The notes under the pieces were generated by a model, which saw only the letters and a program-made list of their open reading frames with translations, did not search any database and was not told the origin of the DNA. Below are positions 1-8,218 of a DNA stretch of 50,207 nucleotides, piece after piece. The position numbers were made by a program, and so were the translations under genes. The stretch's first letter is position 1. Each line of letters opens with the position of its first letter. The stretch spans positions 1 through 50,207 of the forward strand of contig JAFKKG010000044.1 in the NCBI GenBank assembly GCA_017305715.1, written 5' to 3'. The stretch is from Hyphomicrobiales bacterium (GTDB taxonomy: Bacteria; Pseudomonadota; Alphaproteobacteria; Rhizobiales; Xanthobacteraceae).

Positions 1-141
1 GCGGCCCACTCGAGTTCGCTCGCCTGGTCCGAGCAAACCTTATGCAAAGACGACCGATCGACCGACTGCTCGAACCGTTACTGCCAATTCCCATATGTCC
101 AAATCAGTTGAAACTTGGATTATACTTCCAATGAACCGGAC

Positions 142-225
142 AGCCGTGGCCTTGTGCCGGGCATCCACGTCTTGCTTCGCTCAAGGAAGAAAGACGTGGA
201 TGGCCGGGACAAGCCCGGCCATGAC
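142..225. repeat. Imperfect inverted repeat in intergenic DNA
   Basis: The two arms (about 142-173 and 191-225) both contain the string ATCCACGTCTT or its complement, followed by GC-rich CCGGGC/GCCCGG blocks. The right arm also holds an internal palindrome (GGCCGGGACAAGCCCGGCC). It lies just past the end of the aldehyde dehydrogenase gene and could form a hairpin in RNA running off that gene. I see no gene in bases 1-248; any partial gene at the left edge is not recognisable. Confidence 0.6.
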
Positions 226-248
226 GAAGAGTATGTTGCGGCGACTCC

Positions 249-1745
249 CTAACCGGTCTTGATCCAGACCGCCTTGACGTTGAGATATTCCTCGAGGTGC
301 TGCTTGCCGGACTCGCGGCCATAGCCGCTCATCTTGTAGCCGCCGAACGGCACCGCCGGGTCCATCGCCTGGTAGCAATTGACCCAGACCGAGCCGGCGC
401 GCAGCGATTTTGCCACTTGGTGCGCCTTGCTGACATTGGTGGTCCAGACGCCGCTGCCGAGGCCAAAGGTGGTGGCATTGGCGCGCGCGATCAGATCGTC
501 GGTGTCTTTGAAGGAGATCGCCGAGATGACGGGCCCGAAGATTTCCTCCTGCGCGATCCGCATATTGTCCTGCACGTTGGCAAACACGGTCGGCGGCACG
601 AAATAGCCCTTCGACAGGGCGCCCTCGGTCAGCGGCGCGCCGCCGGCGAGCGCCTTGGCGCCTTCCTGCTGGCCGAGCGAGAGATAGCCGGAGACGCGCT
701 TCATCTGCTCGGCCGACACCAGCGGTCCGATTTGGGTGTTGGGATCGAGCCCGTTGCCGACCTGCAGCTTCTTGCCGAATTCGGCGACGCGGCCGACGAA
801 CTCGTCATAGACCTTGTGTTCGACGAACAGCCGCGTGCCCGCGCTGCAAATCTGCCCGGAATTGGCGAACACCGCCATCGCGGCCCCCGGCACCGCCGCA
901 TCGAGATCGGCATCGGCGAACACGATGTCCGGCGACTTGCCGCCGAGTTCGAGCGACACGCGTTTGAGATTGCCGGCGGACGCCCTGACGATGGCTTGCC
1001 CGGTCAGATGCGAGCCGGTGAAGGCGACCTTGTCGACACCGGGATGCGAGGACAGCGCAGCGCCCGCCGTTTCGCCGTAGCCGGGCACCACATTGACGAC
1101 GCCGGGCGGAATGCCGGCTTCCATGCAGAGTTCGGCGAGCCGCAGCGAGGTCAGCGGCGCCTCTTCGGCCGGCTTGAGGATCACCGTGCAGCCGGTCGCG
1201 ATCGCCGGACCGATCTTCCAGACGCTGGCGCTGAGCGGGCCGTTCCAGGGAATGATCGCGCCGACGACGCCGACCGGCTCCTTCAGCGTGTAGGAGAAGA
1301 TCTCGCCGGGCAGTGAGTTTTCGATGGTCTCGCCATGCAGCGCGGTCGCCTGCCCGGCATAGTAACGGAGCATGCCGAGCACGCGCAGTCTGTTGCCGCG
1401 GGTACGGCTGATCGGCGCGCCCATGTCGAGCGTGTCGAGCTGCGACAATTCCTCGAAATTCTTCTCGACGAGATCGGCGAGCTTCAAGAGCAGGTTCTGC
1501 CGTTCGAACGGCTTGACCTTGCTCCAGGGCCCCTCGAAGGCGCGGCGGGCCGCCGCCATCGCGCGGTTGATGTCCTCGGCATCGCCCTCGGCGACCGTCG
1601 CCAGCAATTCGCCGGTGGCGGGGTTATGGGTCTCGAACTTCTTGCCGGAGGCCGCATCGACCCATTTGCCGTCGATCAGCATCTGCTTGTAGGAGCCATC
1701 CGCATAGGGGTGGCGCGTGATCGGAATTGCCTGTGAAACAGCCAT
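249..1745 (-). CDS. NAD(P)-dependent aldehyde dehydrogenase
   Basis: This 498-residue protein oxidises an aldehyde to the carboxylic acid with NAD(P)+ and is expected to be cytoplasmic. It has the full length and landmarks of the ALDH superfamily: the PWN motif with Asn168 for the oxyanion hole, Glu266 in the LELGGK motif as general base, the catalytic Cys300 in the SGQIC motif, and EEIFGPV near residue 390. The ATG at 1745 is preceded by AGGGAG seven bases upstream, which supports this start. The substrate cannot be read from the sequence; the overall pattern is that of broad-specificity or betaine-aldehyde-type enzymes. The upstream neighbour on the same strand is only a PEP-CTERM gene tail that stops 15 bases before this start, so the native promoter may have been replaced or lie inside that remnant. 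Confidence 0.93.
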   Translation of the reverse strand: MAVSQAIPITRHPYADGSYKQMLIDGKWVDAASGKKFETHNPATGELLATVAEGDAEDINRAMAAARRAFEGPWSKVKPFERQNLLLKLADLVEKNFEELSQLDTLDMGAPISRTRGNRLRVLGMLRYYAGQATALHGETIENSLPGEIFSYTLKEPVGVVGAIIPWNGPLSASVWKIGPAIATGCTVILKPAEEAPLTSLRLAELCMEAGIPPGVVNVVPGYGETAGAALSSHPGVDKVAFTGSHLTGQAIVRASAGNLKRVSLELGGKSPDIVFADADLDAAVPGAAMAVFANSGQICSAGTRLFVEHKVYDEFVGRVAEFGKKLQVGNGLDPNTQIGPLVSAEQMKRVSGYLSLGQQEGAKALAGGAPLTEGALSKGYFVPPTVFANVQDNMRIAQEEIFGPVISAISFKDTDDLIARANATTFGLGSGVWTTNVSKAHQVAKSLRAGSVWVNCYQAMDPAVPFGGYKMSGYGRESGKQHLEEYLNVKAVWIKTG

Positions 1746-1760
1746 GGTTGAACTCCCTTG

Positions 1761-1913
1761 TTATCGATTATTGTCGATCTTGCTAATTGTCGGGGCCGTC
1801 CGTTTGTGCCGACGATAAGCCATGAAGCCGACGCCAGCAAATCCGAGCATCATCATCGCCCGGGTCGACGGTTCGGGAACGGCACCGACATCGAGGATGC
1901 CGCAGCGACGCAT
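1761..1913 (-). pseudogene. Remnant of a PEP-CTERM protein gene (sorting tail only)
   Basis: The last 40 or so codons encode a clear PEP-CTERM sorting tail: VPEPSTRAMMMLGFAGVGF, then AYRRHK and a short basic end. In intact family members this tail follows a signal peptide and a secreted domain, and is recognised by exosortase. Here the frame upstream shows no signal peptide or recognisable secreted domain, so I read it as the 3' relic of a deleted gene. The usual Trp after PEPST is Arg here, which fits relaxed selection. Two intact genes with nearly the same tail lie at 16441-16995 and 19846-20613. The exact 5' limit is arbitrary; I used an in-frame ATG. Confidence 0.65.
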
Positions 1914-2049
1914 AAAGCGGCAATGGACAATCGACGCATAACACTCACCCTCACTATATTCAATTAAATATAGCGCTATCGGAGCAAAGACGCATGTCAA
2001 ATCCAGGTTCCGAGTTAGCTTGTTTCCATGGCCGGCCTTCCGCTCTCGT

Positions 2050-2069
2050 GATATATGGTGAACTATATC
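2050..2069. promoter_or_regulatory. Candidate ModE (Mo-box)-like palindrome
   Basis: The 20-base string GATATATGGTGAACTATATC has arms GATATA and TATATC around an 8-base spacer. ModE binding sites in proteobacteria are built from TATATA-type half sites separated by 6-8 bases, so the resemblance is real but partial. It lies about 250 bases upstream of the molbindin start in a gap (1914-2317) where I see no gene. The functional assignment is inference from context. Confidence 0.35.
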
Positions 2070-2317
2070 GAGACAGGTGGTTTCGGCAGGGAAAGCCGGG
2101 GCGATCACGCGGGATCGGGGACGGTCCGCGAAGTCTTCAAGTAACGCCGGCGACTGGCGCACTTACGACCGGAATTGGTGGCAGCATGTCAGGTTTGGAC
2201 GAAAAGGCCCAGATTCAGGCTTCGCGGAGATCGATTTGGCCGCAACCCCGTCACGTATCGTGTGATATCCGGTAGCCTGTCCGGCCTGTCGAAGCCAAAT
2301 AGCGGAAGGATCAGTTC

Positions 2318-2527
2318 ATGAAACTCAGCGCACGCAACCAGCTCAAGGGCACCATCGCCGATATCGTCAAGGGCGCGACCACGTCGCATGTCCGGATCGA
2401 CATCGGCGGCGGCGTTGTCGTCACGGCGTCGATCACCAATGAAGCGGTCGACGATCTCAAGCTCGCCAAGGGCAAGGCTGCCACCGCCGTGATCAAGGCC
2501 AGCGACGTCATGGTGGGTGTCGATTGA
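2318..2527 (+). CDS. Molbindin-type molybdopterin/molybdate-binding protein (single TOBE domain)
   Basis: A 69-residue protein made of one TOBE/Mop domain, opening MKLSARNQLKGTI and containing the typical run SHVRIDIGGGVVVTASIT and a C-terminal AVIKASDVMVGV strand. Proteins of this family (Mop, molbindins) assemble into hexamers that bind and store molybdate or tungstate in the cytoplasm. GGAAGGATC upstream of the ATG serves as ribosome binding site. Its TGA stop overlaps the TTG start of the next gene (TTGA), so the two are almost certainly translationally coupled. That coupling is the main reason to think that the following transporter handles an oxyanion of molybdenum or tungsten rather than iron or cobalamin. 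Confidence 0.92.
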   Translation: MKLSARNQLKGTIADIVKGATTSHVRIDIGGGVVVTASITNEAVDDLKLAKGKAATAVIKASDVMVGVD

Positions 2528-3549
2528 TCGACCGCCGCGCACTGCTCGCGGGCCTGTCGGCCGCGGCCCTGATCGGGCCGCGCCGGGCATTTGCGGCCAC
2601 CGTGAAGGATGCCGCGGGCCGTGCGGTGCCGGTCCCGGCCAAGGTCGCGCGCGTGTTTCCGGCCGGACCGCCGGCGGCGATCCTGCTCTATACGCTGGCG
2701 CCGGACCTGCTGATCGGCTGGCCGCGCGTCAACCGGGCTGAAGAATGCGCCTACATGCTGCCGGAAATCTGCGCGCGGCCGGAAGTCGGCCGCATCACCG
2801 GACGCGGCAACACCGCGAATCTGGAAACCGTGCTGGCGCTGAAGCCCGATCTCATCCTCGATGTCGGATCGACCGGCGCGACCTTCGTCTCCCTGGCGGA
2901 AAAGGTGCAGGAGCAGACCGGGATTCCCTACGCCCTGCTCGACGGCCGCTTTGCCGGCATCGCTGCTACCTATCGCGCGCTCGGTGAACTGATCGGGCGA
3001 GCCGAGGATGCCGAGAAGCTGGCGCGCTATACCGAAGACACGCTGAAAACCATTCTGGACCGCATCGCGCCGGTCGCGGGGGGCGAACGCCCAAAAGTCT
3101 ATTACGCGCGCGGGCCGCGCGGGCTTTCGACCGGCCTTGGCGGCTCGATCAATGTCGAGACCATCGAAATGCTCGGCCGCAATGTCGCCGGCGAGACCCA
3201 GGGCGGGCTCGGCAACGTTTCGATCGAACAGGTGCTGGTGTGGAATCCCGATGTGATCGTGACCATCGACCAGGAATTCGCCGCCAATGTGCGCAGCGAT
3301 CCGGCCTGGGCCCCGGTCAAGGCGGTGCGCGACAACCGGGTGCATCTGTCGCCCAAACTGCCGTTCGGTTGGGTGGATTTTCCGCCTAGCGTCAATCGCC
3401 TGATCGGGCTGTGGTGGCTCGCCAAGCTGCTATACCCCGATCGCTTTCCGGAAGATTTGCGCGCGCTGACAGCGGACTTCTATTCCCGCTTCTACCACGT
3501 CACCCCGACGGCGGCGCAAATCGACCATGTAATTGCAGGCCGGGACTAA
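2524..3549 (+). CDS. BtuF/MolA-type ABC transporter substrate-binding protein
   Basis: A 341-residue periplasmic binding protein of the TroA/BtuF cluster (class III). The N-terminus has a twin-arginine-like or Sec signal (MIDRRALLAGLSAAALIG...AFA). Family landmarks follow: NLETVLALKPDLIL near residue 105, IEQVLVWNPDVIV near 235, and PPSVNRLIGLWWLAKLLYP near 285-303. The start is a TTG overlapping the molbindin stop by four bases. Such proteins usually carry Fe-siderophore, haem or B12, but H. influenzae MolA of the same fold binds molybdate, and the fused translation with a molbindin favours that. The matching permease and ATPase (5632 and 6648) lie 2 kb downstream beyond two unrelated genes, so the operon appears to be split. 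Confidence 0.88.
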   Translation: MIDRRALLAGLSAAALIGPRRAFAATVKDAAGRAVPVPAKVARVFPAGPPAAILLYTLAPDLLIGWPRVNRAEECAYMLPEICARPEVGRITGRGNTANLETVLALKPDLILDVGSTGATFVSLAEKVQEQTGIPYALLDGRFAGIAATYRALGELIGRAEDAEKLARYTEDTLKTILDRIAPVAGGERPKVYYARGPRGLSTGLGGSINVETIEMLGRNVAGETQGGLGNVSIEQVLVWNPDVIVTIDQEFAANVRSDPAWAPVKAVRDNRVHLSPKLPFGWVDFPPSVNRLIGLWWLAKLLYPDRFPEDLRALTADFYSRFYHVTPTAAQIDHVIAGRD

Positions 3550-3640
3550 CAGCGCGTCCAGCGACGTGGGGCGCAGGCGGTCTCCCCCGATCCGTCGAAA
3601 CCCATTGCCGGGCCGCGAGGGCGGTCCTACGGTCGCGACG

Positions 3641-4705
3641 ATGAAGGGCCCGGGTACCAGCGCTGCCATGATGCAAGAGTCGGAAGGCGCCACGGCGTCG
3701 TCCGATGTGCACGTCGCCGGCTTCACCGATCCGGAAGCATACGCATTCGAGGCCGTCAAACTTGCTGCCGGCGCCAGCGTTCGAGGCTTTGGCGGCAAGA
3801 TCGATAAGACATTCCGCGCGATACTTACGCGCGTGGGCCTCGACCGGCTGACCATCGGACTGGGCAAGGCGTCGGCGTCCGTTTCGCTTTCCTCGGGTGT
3901 CCCCAACGCGCATGTCTTCATGTTCGCGACCGCACCCGCCGCCGCGCGCCGTATCTCCGGCTGGACCGTCGGCCACCAACATATCTTTCACCCGCGGCCC
4001 AATGACCATGCGTTCGCCATTTCTCAGCCAGGGCCCTCTGCCGTCATTACCGTGCCATTCGATCTGCTGACCGACTACGGCTCCGGTGTCAGCGGCCCTG
4101 GCCCCCGCATCCCGGCGCATGACGACCGGTTGTTCTTGACCTCCGAGGTTCATCGGATGCGGCTCATTTCCCTGATGAACGATGTGGAGCGTCTCGCCAG
4201 GGAGGAACCTTGGGTCGTCCAGATGCCGGAGCCGGCCAGGGCGTTGCAGGGCACGATCATTGAGGCCCTGCTCGCCTGCCTGACCCTGGGCCAGCCGAGC
4301 CGGGATCGTGTGGCTCCGGGCCGCCATCGCCGCATCGTCGCGCGCCTGGAGCGAGCACTGCGCGAGCGCCCCGAAGGGATGCTGTCGCTGCCGGACCTCT
4401 GCGCCGAGGTTGGCGTGGCCCAGAGAACCCTGAACCTCGCCTGCCAGGAGTTTCTCGGTCAGGGCGCGATGCAATACGCCCGCGGGTGTCGCCTCGACCA
4501 TGTTCGCCAAACTCTGCTGATCTCCGACCCGGCCTCGACTCAGGTTACCGGCGTCGCAATGCGGTACGGCTTTTGGGAACTCGGCCGATTCGCTCAGGCT
4601 TATCGCCTTCGTTTTGGGGAAAGCCCGTCGAAAACCCTGCGTCGCAACGCAGCCCCGTCCGAGATTCGCCACGAAGCCCAATCTGTTCATGCCAGAATCG
4701 CATAG
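3641..4705 (+). CDS. AraC-family transcriptional regulator
   Basis: The C-terminal third carries a two-helix-turn-helix AraC domain: LPDLCAEVGVAQRTLNLACQEFL (first HTH) and VAMRYGFWELGRFAQAYRLRF followed by GESPSKTLRR (second HTH), the classical signature. The N-terminal 200 residues are a sensing domain with no ligand motif I recognise. The open frame extends back into the preceding gene, so I chose the ATG at 3641 (354 residues); ATGs at 3668 and 3671 are alternatives. It is followed 81 bases later by a peroxiredoxin on the same strand, and the pair probably forms one unit inserted between the two halves of the transporter. Control of the peroxiredoxin by this regulator is plausible but not shown. 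Confidence 0.85.
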   Translation: MKGPGTSAAMMQESEGATASSDVHVAGFTDPEAYAFEAVKLAAGASVRGFGGKIDKTFRAILTRVGLDRLTIGLGKASASVSLSSGVPNAHVFMFATAPAAARRISGWTVGHQHIFHPRPNDHAFAISQPGPSAVITVPFDLLTDYGSGVSGPGPRIPAHDDRLFLTSEVHRMRLISLMNDVERLAREEPWVVQMPEPARALQGTIIEALLACLTLGQPSRDRVAPGRHRRIVARLERALRERPEGMLSLPDLCAEVGVAQRTLNLACQEFLGQGAMQYARGCRLDHVRQTLLISDPASTQVTGVAMRYGFWELGRFAQAYRLRFGESPSKTLRRNAAPSEIRHEAQSVHARIA

Positions 4706-4786
4706 CGCGCGACGGGCGCTGCCTGCAGAAGGGCGCCACCCGCCGGGCGCCGCATCGGTCCCGGGGCTCGACAGGAGGACCAGGAC

Positions 4787-5449
4787 ATGTCTCTTCGTAT
4801 CAACGCCGTGGCTCCGAACTTCAAGGCCAACACCACGCAGGGGCCGATCGACTTCCACCAGTGGATTGGCGACGGGTGGGCCATTCTGTTCTCGCATCCC
4901 AAGGACTTCACCCCGGTCTGCACGACCGAACTCGGCTACATGGCCGGGCTGAAACCGGAATTCGACAAGCGAAACACGAAGATCATCGGCCTCAGCGTCG
5001 ATCCGGTCGAGAACCACGCGAAGTGGTCACAGGACATCGAGGAAACGCAGGGCCACGCCGTCACCTACCCGATGATCGGCGATACCGAGCTCGAGGTGGC
5101 GATGGCATACGACATGCTGCCGGAGGGCGCGGGGACCACGTCCGAGGGTCGCACCGCTGCGGACAATGCGACGGTGCGTTCGGTATTCGTCATCGGCCCG
5201 GACAAGAAGGTCAAGGCGATGCTGACCTATCCGATGACCACCGGCCGCAACTTCGACGAGGTGCTGCGCCTGCTGGACTCCTGCCAACTGACCGCCAAGC
5301 ACATGGTGGCAACGCCGGTGAACTGGAAGCCCGGCGACGACGTCATCATTCCGCCCGCGGTGTCCAACGAGGCCGCCGCCGCGAAGTACCCGGACGGTTG
5401 GAAGACACTGAAGCCGTATCTGCGGGTGGTCGCCCAGCCACGAGGTTGA
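4787..5449 (+). CDS. 1-Cys peroxiredoxin (Prx6 type)
   Basis: A 220-residue thiol peroxidase that reduces hydrogen peroxide and organic peroxides in the cytoplasm. The peroxidatic cysteine is Cys45 in HPKDFTPVCTTELG. The C-terminal part, with DSCQLTAKHMVATPVNW and KPGDDVIIPP, is the extended C-terminal region typical of the Prx6/1-Cys subgroup rather than AhpC. A second cysteine is present in DSCQLT, but there is no AhpC-type C-terminal VCP motif. AGGAGG lies just upstream of the ATG at 4787, a strong ribosome binding site. Its regulator is probably the AraC protein directly upstream. Confidence 0.93.
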   Translation: MSLRINAVAPNFKANTTQGPIDFHQWIGDGWAILFSHPKDFTPVCTTELGYMAGLKPEFDKRNTKIIGLSVDPVENHAKWSQDIEETQGHAVTYPMIGDTELEVAMAYDMLPEGAGTTSEGRTAADNATVRSVFVIGPDKKVKAMLTYPMTTGRNFDEVLRLLDSCQLTAKHMVATPVNWKPGDDVIIPPAVSNEAAAAKYPDGWKTLKPYLRVVAQPRG

Positions 5450-5458
5450 GGCCGCGCA

Positions 5459-5483
5459 ACCCGGGCGACGCTGTCGCCCGGGT
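5459..5483 (+). terminator. Hairpin after the peroxiredoxin gene
   Basis: An 11-base perfect stem (ACCCGGGCGAC / GTCGCCCGGGT) with a 3-base loop lies 10 bases past the stop codon. There is no T-run, so it may act as a stabilising hairpin or a weak terminator. If it terminates, the permease at 5632 needs its own promoter in the 150 bases that follow. Confidence 0.5.
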
Positions 5484-5631
5484 CCTGTCCCGTCATCGCA
5501 GCCCCGGCGAAGCATCGTGCCCATCTTCATCGACCGTGGGGCCGGTTTGCGTCAGGAAGACGCGTCAGGACAACGAATCCAGGGCCACGTTCCGATTTTA
5601 TCGAAACGGAAAAGGCTCTAGCTTCGCCCGC

Positions 5632-6651
5632 ATGAACAATGCCAGGTCTGCCGTGCCCGGATTTGCGATCGCAATCGCAGTGCTGATCGCCGGCCTGCTG
5701 CTCGCGCTCACCGTCGGCCGCTATCCCGTGAGCCTTGGCGATCTTCTCAGCGTGCTCACTGCAAAGCTTTGGGGCCATCGCGCCGACGTCGCGCCGGCGG
5801 TCGAAAGCGTCATTTTCCAGGTGCGCGGCCCGCGCGTGATCGCGGCCATGCTGGTGGGCGCGGCGCTCGCGGTCGCCGGCACCGCCTTTCAGGGGCTGTT
5901 TCGCAATCCCCTGGTGTCGCCGGATATTCTCGGCGCGTCCTCGGGCGCTGCGCTGGGCGCCGTGCTCGGCATCTATCTGTCGCTTGGCGTGTTCGCGATC
6001 CAGGCGATCGCCTTTGTCGGCGGTTTGATCGCGGTCGCCATCGTCTATGTGATCGGGGCTGCGGTGCGATCGCGCGATCCGATCCTGGTGCTGGTGCTGA
6101 CCGGCGTCGTGGTCGGCTCGTTGTTCGGCGCCGGCGTCGGCCTCGTGAAATATCTCGCCGATCCCTACAACCAGCTTCCGGCCATGACGTTCTGGCTGCT
6201 CGGCAGCCTGTCGGCGACCGGAATTGCGGACCTGCTGCCGCTGTTCGGCCCGGTAGCGCTCGGCACCGCCGTGCTGGTCGCGCTGCGCTGGCGCATGAAC
6301 GTGATGTCGCTGCCGGAGGAGGAGGCGCGCGCGCTCGGCGTCGCCACCGGGCCGTTGCGCATCGCCATTGTCGCGGCCGCGACGCTGGTCACTTCGGCGA
6401 GCGTTGCCACCGCCGGGATCATCGGCTGGGTCGGGCTCGTGGTGCCGCATCTGGCGCGGTCGCTAGTCGGACCGGACTTCGCGCGGCTGTTGCCGGCAGC
6501 GGCGATCCTCGGCGGCGGCTATCTGCTGCTGATCGACACGCTGGCGCGCACCATGGCGCAGGTCGAAATTCCCTTGGGGATTCTCACCGCCGTGATCGGC
6601 ACGCCGTTCTTCATCTGGCTGCTCGCCAGCGTGCAGAAGAACTGGTCATGA
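5632..6651 (+). CDS. FecCD/BtuC-type ABC transporter permease
   Basis: A 339-residue polytopic inner-membrane permease of the type II importer family. The start MNNARSAVPGFAIAIAVLIAG begins the first membrane segment; about ten hydrophobic segments follow. Family signatures are visible: RGPRVIAAMLVGAALAVAG, then FQGLFRNPLVSPDILG near residue 85, and GWVGLVVPHLARSLVGPD near 265-282, the coupling-helix region that docks on the ATPase. The open frame extends far upstream but without family similarity, so the ATG at 5632 is chosen. The stop overlaps the next start as ATGA. It probably works with the binding protein at 2524 and the ATPase at 6648. Confidence 0.9.
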   Translation: MNNARSAVPGFAIAIAVLIAGLLLALTVGRYPVSLGDLLSVLTAKLWGHRADVAPAVESVIFQVRGPRVIAAMLVGAALAVAGTAFQGLFRNPLVSPDILGASSGAALGAVLGIYLSLGVFAIQAIAFVGGLIAVAIVYVIGAAVRSRDPILVLVLTGVVVGSLFGAGVGLVKYLADPYNQLPAMTFWLLGSLSATGIADLLPLFGPVALGTAVLVALRWRMNVMSLPEEEARALGVATGPLRIAIVAAATLVTSASVATAGIIGWVGLVVPHLARSLVGPDFARLLPAAAILGGGYLLLIDTLARTMAQVEIPLGILTAVIGTPFFIWLLASVQKNWS

Positions 6652-7409
6652 TCCTCGAAGGCGATCAGCTCACGATCGGCTACCCCGACCGCGTGGTCGG
6701 CGCCGCCCTCGATGTCAGGCTGGAAACCGGCGAGGTGCTGGCGCTGCTGGGACCGAACGGCGGCGGCAAGACCACACTCTTGAAAACCCTGCTCGGATTA
6801 TTGCCGCCACGAGCGGGCGAGGTGAGAATCGACGGCGCGGCGCTGTCGTCCCGCTCGATCCGCGAACGCGCGCGGCTGATCGCCTATGTGCCGCAAACCC
6901 ATGTCGCGACCTTTGCATTCACGGTCGAAGCCGTGGTGCTGATGGGCCGCACCGCGCATGGCGATCTGTTTGCGCGACCGACGGCACAGGATCGCATGGT
7001 GGCAGCATCGATGCTCGACCGGCTCGGGATCGCAGCGCTGGCGGATCGGCCTTACACCATGATTTCCGGCGGCGAGCGCCAATTGGTGCTGCTGGCGCGG
7101 GCGCTGGCGCAGGAGCCGCAATTCATCGTGCTGGACGAGCCGACCGCCAATCTCGACTTCGGCAACCAGGGCAAGGTGATGCGCGAGATCCGCGCGCTGG
7201 CCGCGTCCGGGCTCGGCGTGCTCTTCACCACCCACGACCCCAACCACGCGCTGCGCGCCGCCGACCGCGCCTATCTCTTGCGCGGCGGCGAACGCATCGC
7301 CGAGGGGCCGACCAAGGAAATTTTGACGCAGGCGCGGCTGGAAGCGCTGTACGGCGCACCGGTGCGGGTGATTACGGATGCGAGCGGGACGGCGTTCGTG
7401 CCGGGGTGA
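6648..7409 (+). CDS. ABC transporter ATP-binding protein (FecE/BtuD/MolC type)
   Basis: A 253-residue nucleotide-binding subunit. Walker A is GPNGGGKTT near residue 33, the Q-loop is YVPQTHVATFAFTVEAVVLMGR, the signature is ISGGERQL, Walker B is FIVLDEPTANLD, and the switch histidine is in TTHDPNHAL. The start overlaps the permease stop by four bases (ATGA), indicating translational coupling. It powers import by the permease encoded just upstream. The YVPQ and VLMGR pattern is that of the Fe3+-siderophore/B12/MolBC subfamily, not of ModC, and no TOBE domain is attached; the separate molbindin at 2318 may supply that part. Confidence 0.92.
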   Translation: MILEGDQLTIGYPDRVVGAALDVRLETGEVLALLGPNGGGKTTLLKTLLGLLPPRAGEVRIDGAALSSRSIRERARLIAYVPQTHVATFAFTVEAVVLMGRTAHGDLFARPTAQDRMVAASMLDRLGIAALADRPYTMISGGERQLVLLARALAQEPQFIVLDEPTANLDFGNQGKVMREIRALAASGLGVLFTTHDPNHALRAADRAYLLRGGERIAEGPTKEILTQARLEALYGAPVRVITDASGTAFVPG

Positions 7410-7413
7410 GGTA

Positions 7414-7540
7414 CGTCGTCCCGGCGAAGGCCGGGACCCATAGCCACCGGCTGCGATTGTTTTGCGCGATGGCCGTTATCTTTCTTCTTTTGACGACACC
7501 GGCCGCGGCGTGATGGGTCCCGGCCTTCGCCGGGACGACG
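7414..7540. repeat. Inverted repeat with 28-base perfect arms
   Basis: Arms at 7414-7441 and 7513-7540 are exact reverse complements built around CCCGGCGAAGGCCGGGACCC. The interior is about 70 bases. A related copy in the opposite orientation is at 41265-41386. It sits between convergent genes and could act as a bidirectional terminator. Copies of this kind are common between genes in Bradyrhizobium-type genomes (general knowledge). Confidence 0.8.
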
Positions 7541-7541
7541 G

Positions 7542-8201
7542 TCAGATCGCGTTGATGTCCTCGCTCTCCAGCACCGGCTTCGGATAGCCATCGCGCGCGA
7601 CCTTGATCATGGCGCGGCCGAGTTGTTCGGACGTGGTCATGAATTTCGGCGAGGTCCGCGCGAGGTATGACAATAACGGCGCGGCGACGACGTAGATCGC
7701 ATTCACCCATGATGTTTTGGAGCGCACACCGTGCAGCGGCTGGATGCCGGCGGGCCGGAACATGTAGGCGGCCTTGAACGGCAGCTTGAGCAGGTCGTTC
7801 TCGGTCTTGCCTTTGACACGTGCCCAGCGCACCGGCCCCTGTTCGGTCGAGTCGGTGCTACGGCCGGTGACGTAGGTGAACACCATGTCCGGGTTGAGCC
7901 GCACCAGCGTGTTCGCCGCGGCCATGGTGACGTCATAGGTCAGGTGCCGGTAGCGCTCCGCGTCCATGCCGACCGAGGAGACGCCGAGGCAGAAGAAGCA
8001 GGCGTCGTATCCGGTGAGATCGGATTCGATGGCGGAAAAATTCGTGAAATCCTGGTGCAGGACTTCGCGGAGCTTGGCGTGCTGCTGCCCGGTCGGGCTG
8101 CGCCCGACCACCAGCACGCGCTCGACGTCAGGCTCGACCAGGCATTCGCGGAGTACGCCCTGCCCGACCATGCCGGTGGCGCCGAACAGAATGACCTTCA
8201 T
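7542..8201 (-). CDS. NAD(P)-binding Rossmann-fold protein (atypical SDR/epimerase-like)
   Basis: A 219-residue protein opening MKVILFGATGMVGQGVLREC, a glycine-rich dinucleotide-binding motif at residues 7-15, followed by a basic residue (VVGRSP) that fits NADP(H). The rest matches the small nucleoside-diphosphate-sugar epimerase-like group of extended or atypical SDRs; no YxxxK catalytic pair stands out, so activity is uncertain. An alternative ATG at 8222 would overlap the stop of the upstream hydrolase gene as ATGA and add seven residues; I prefer 8201 because the nucleotide-binding strand begins there. The gene is the last of a minus-strand run. Confidence 0.8.
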   Translation of the reverse strand: MKVILFGATGMVGQGVLRECLVEPDVERVLVVGRSPTGQQHAKLREVLHQDFTNFSAIESDLTGYDACFFCLGVSSVGMDAERYRHLTYDVTMAAANTLVRLNPDMVFTYVTGRSTDSTEQGPVRWARVKGKTENDLLKLPFKAAYMFRPAGIQPLHGVRSKTSWVNAIYVVAAPLLSYLARTSPKFMTTSEQLGRAMIKVARDGYPKPVLESEDINAI

Positions 8202-8218
8202 GCCAGGGTGAGTTCCGC

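Noticed and set aside
2524-7409. Cobalamin or iron-siderophore transporter
   Set aside because: The folds allow it, but no cobalamin riboswitch, TonB receptor or Fur-like box is visible, whereas the molbindin overlap points to molybdate/tungstate. Left open in the entries.
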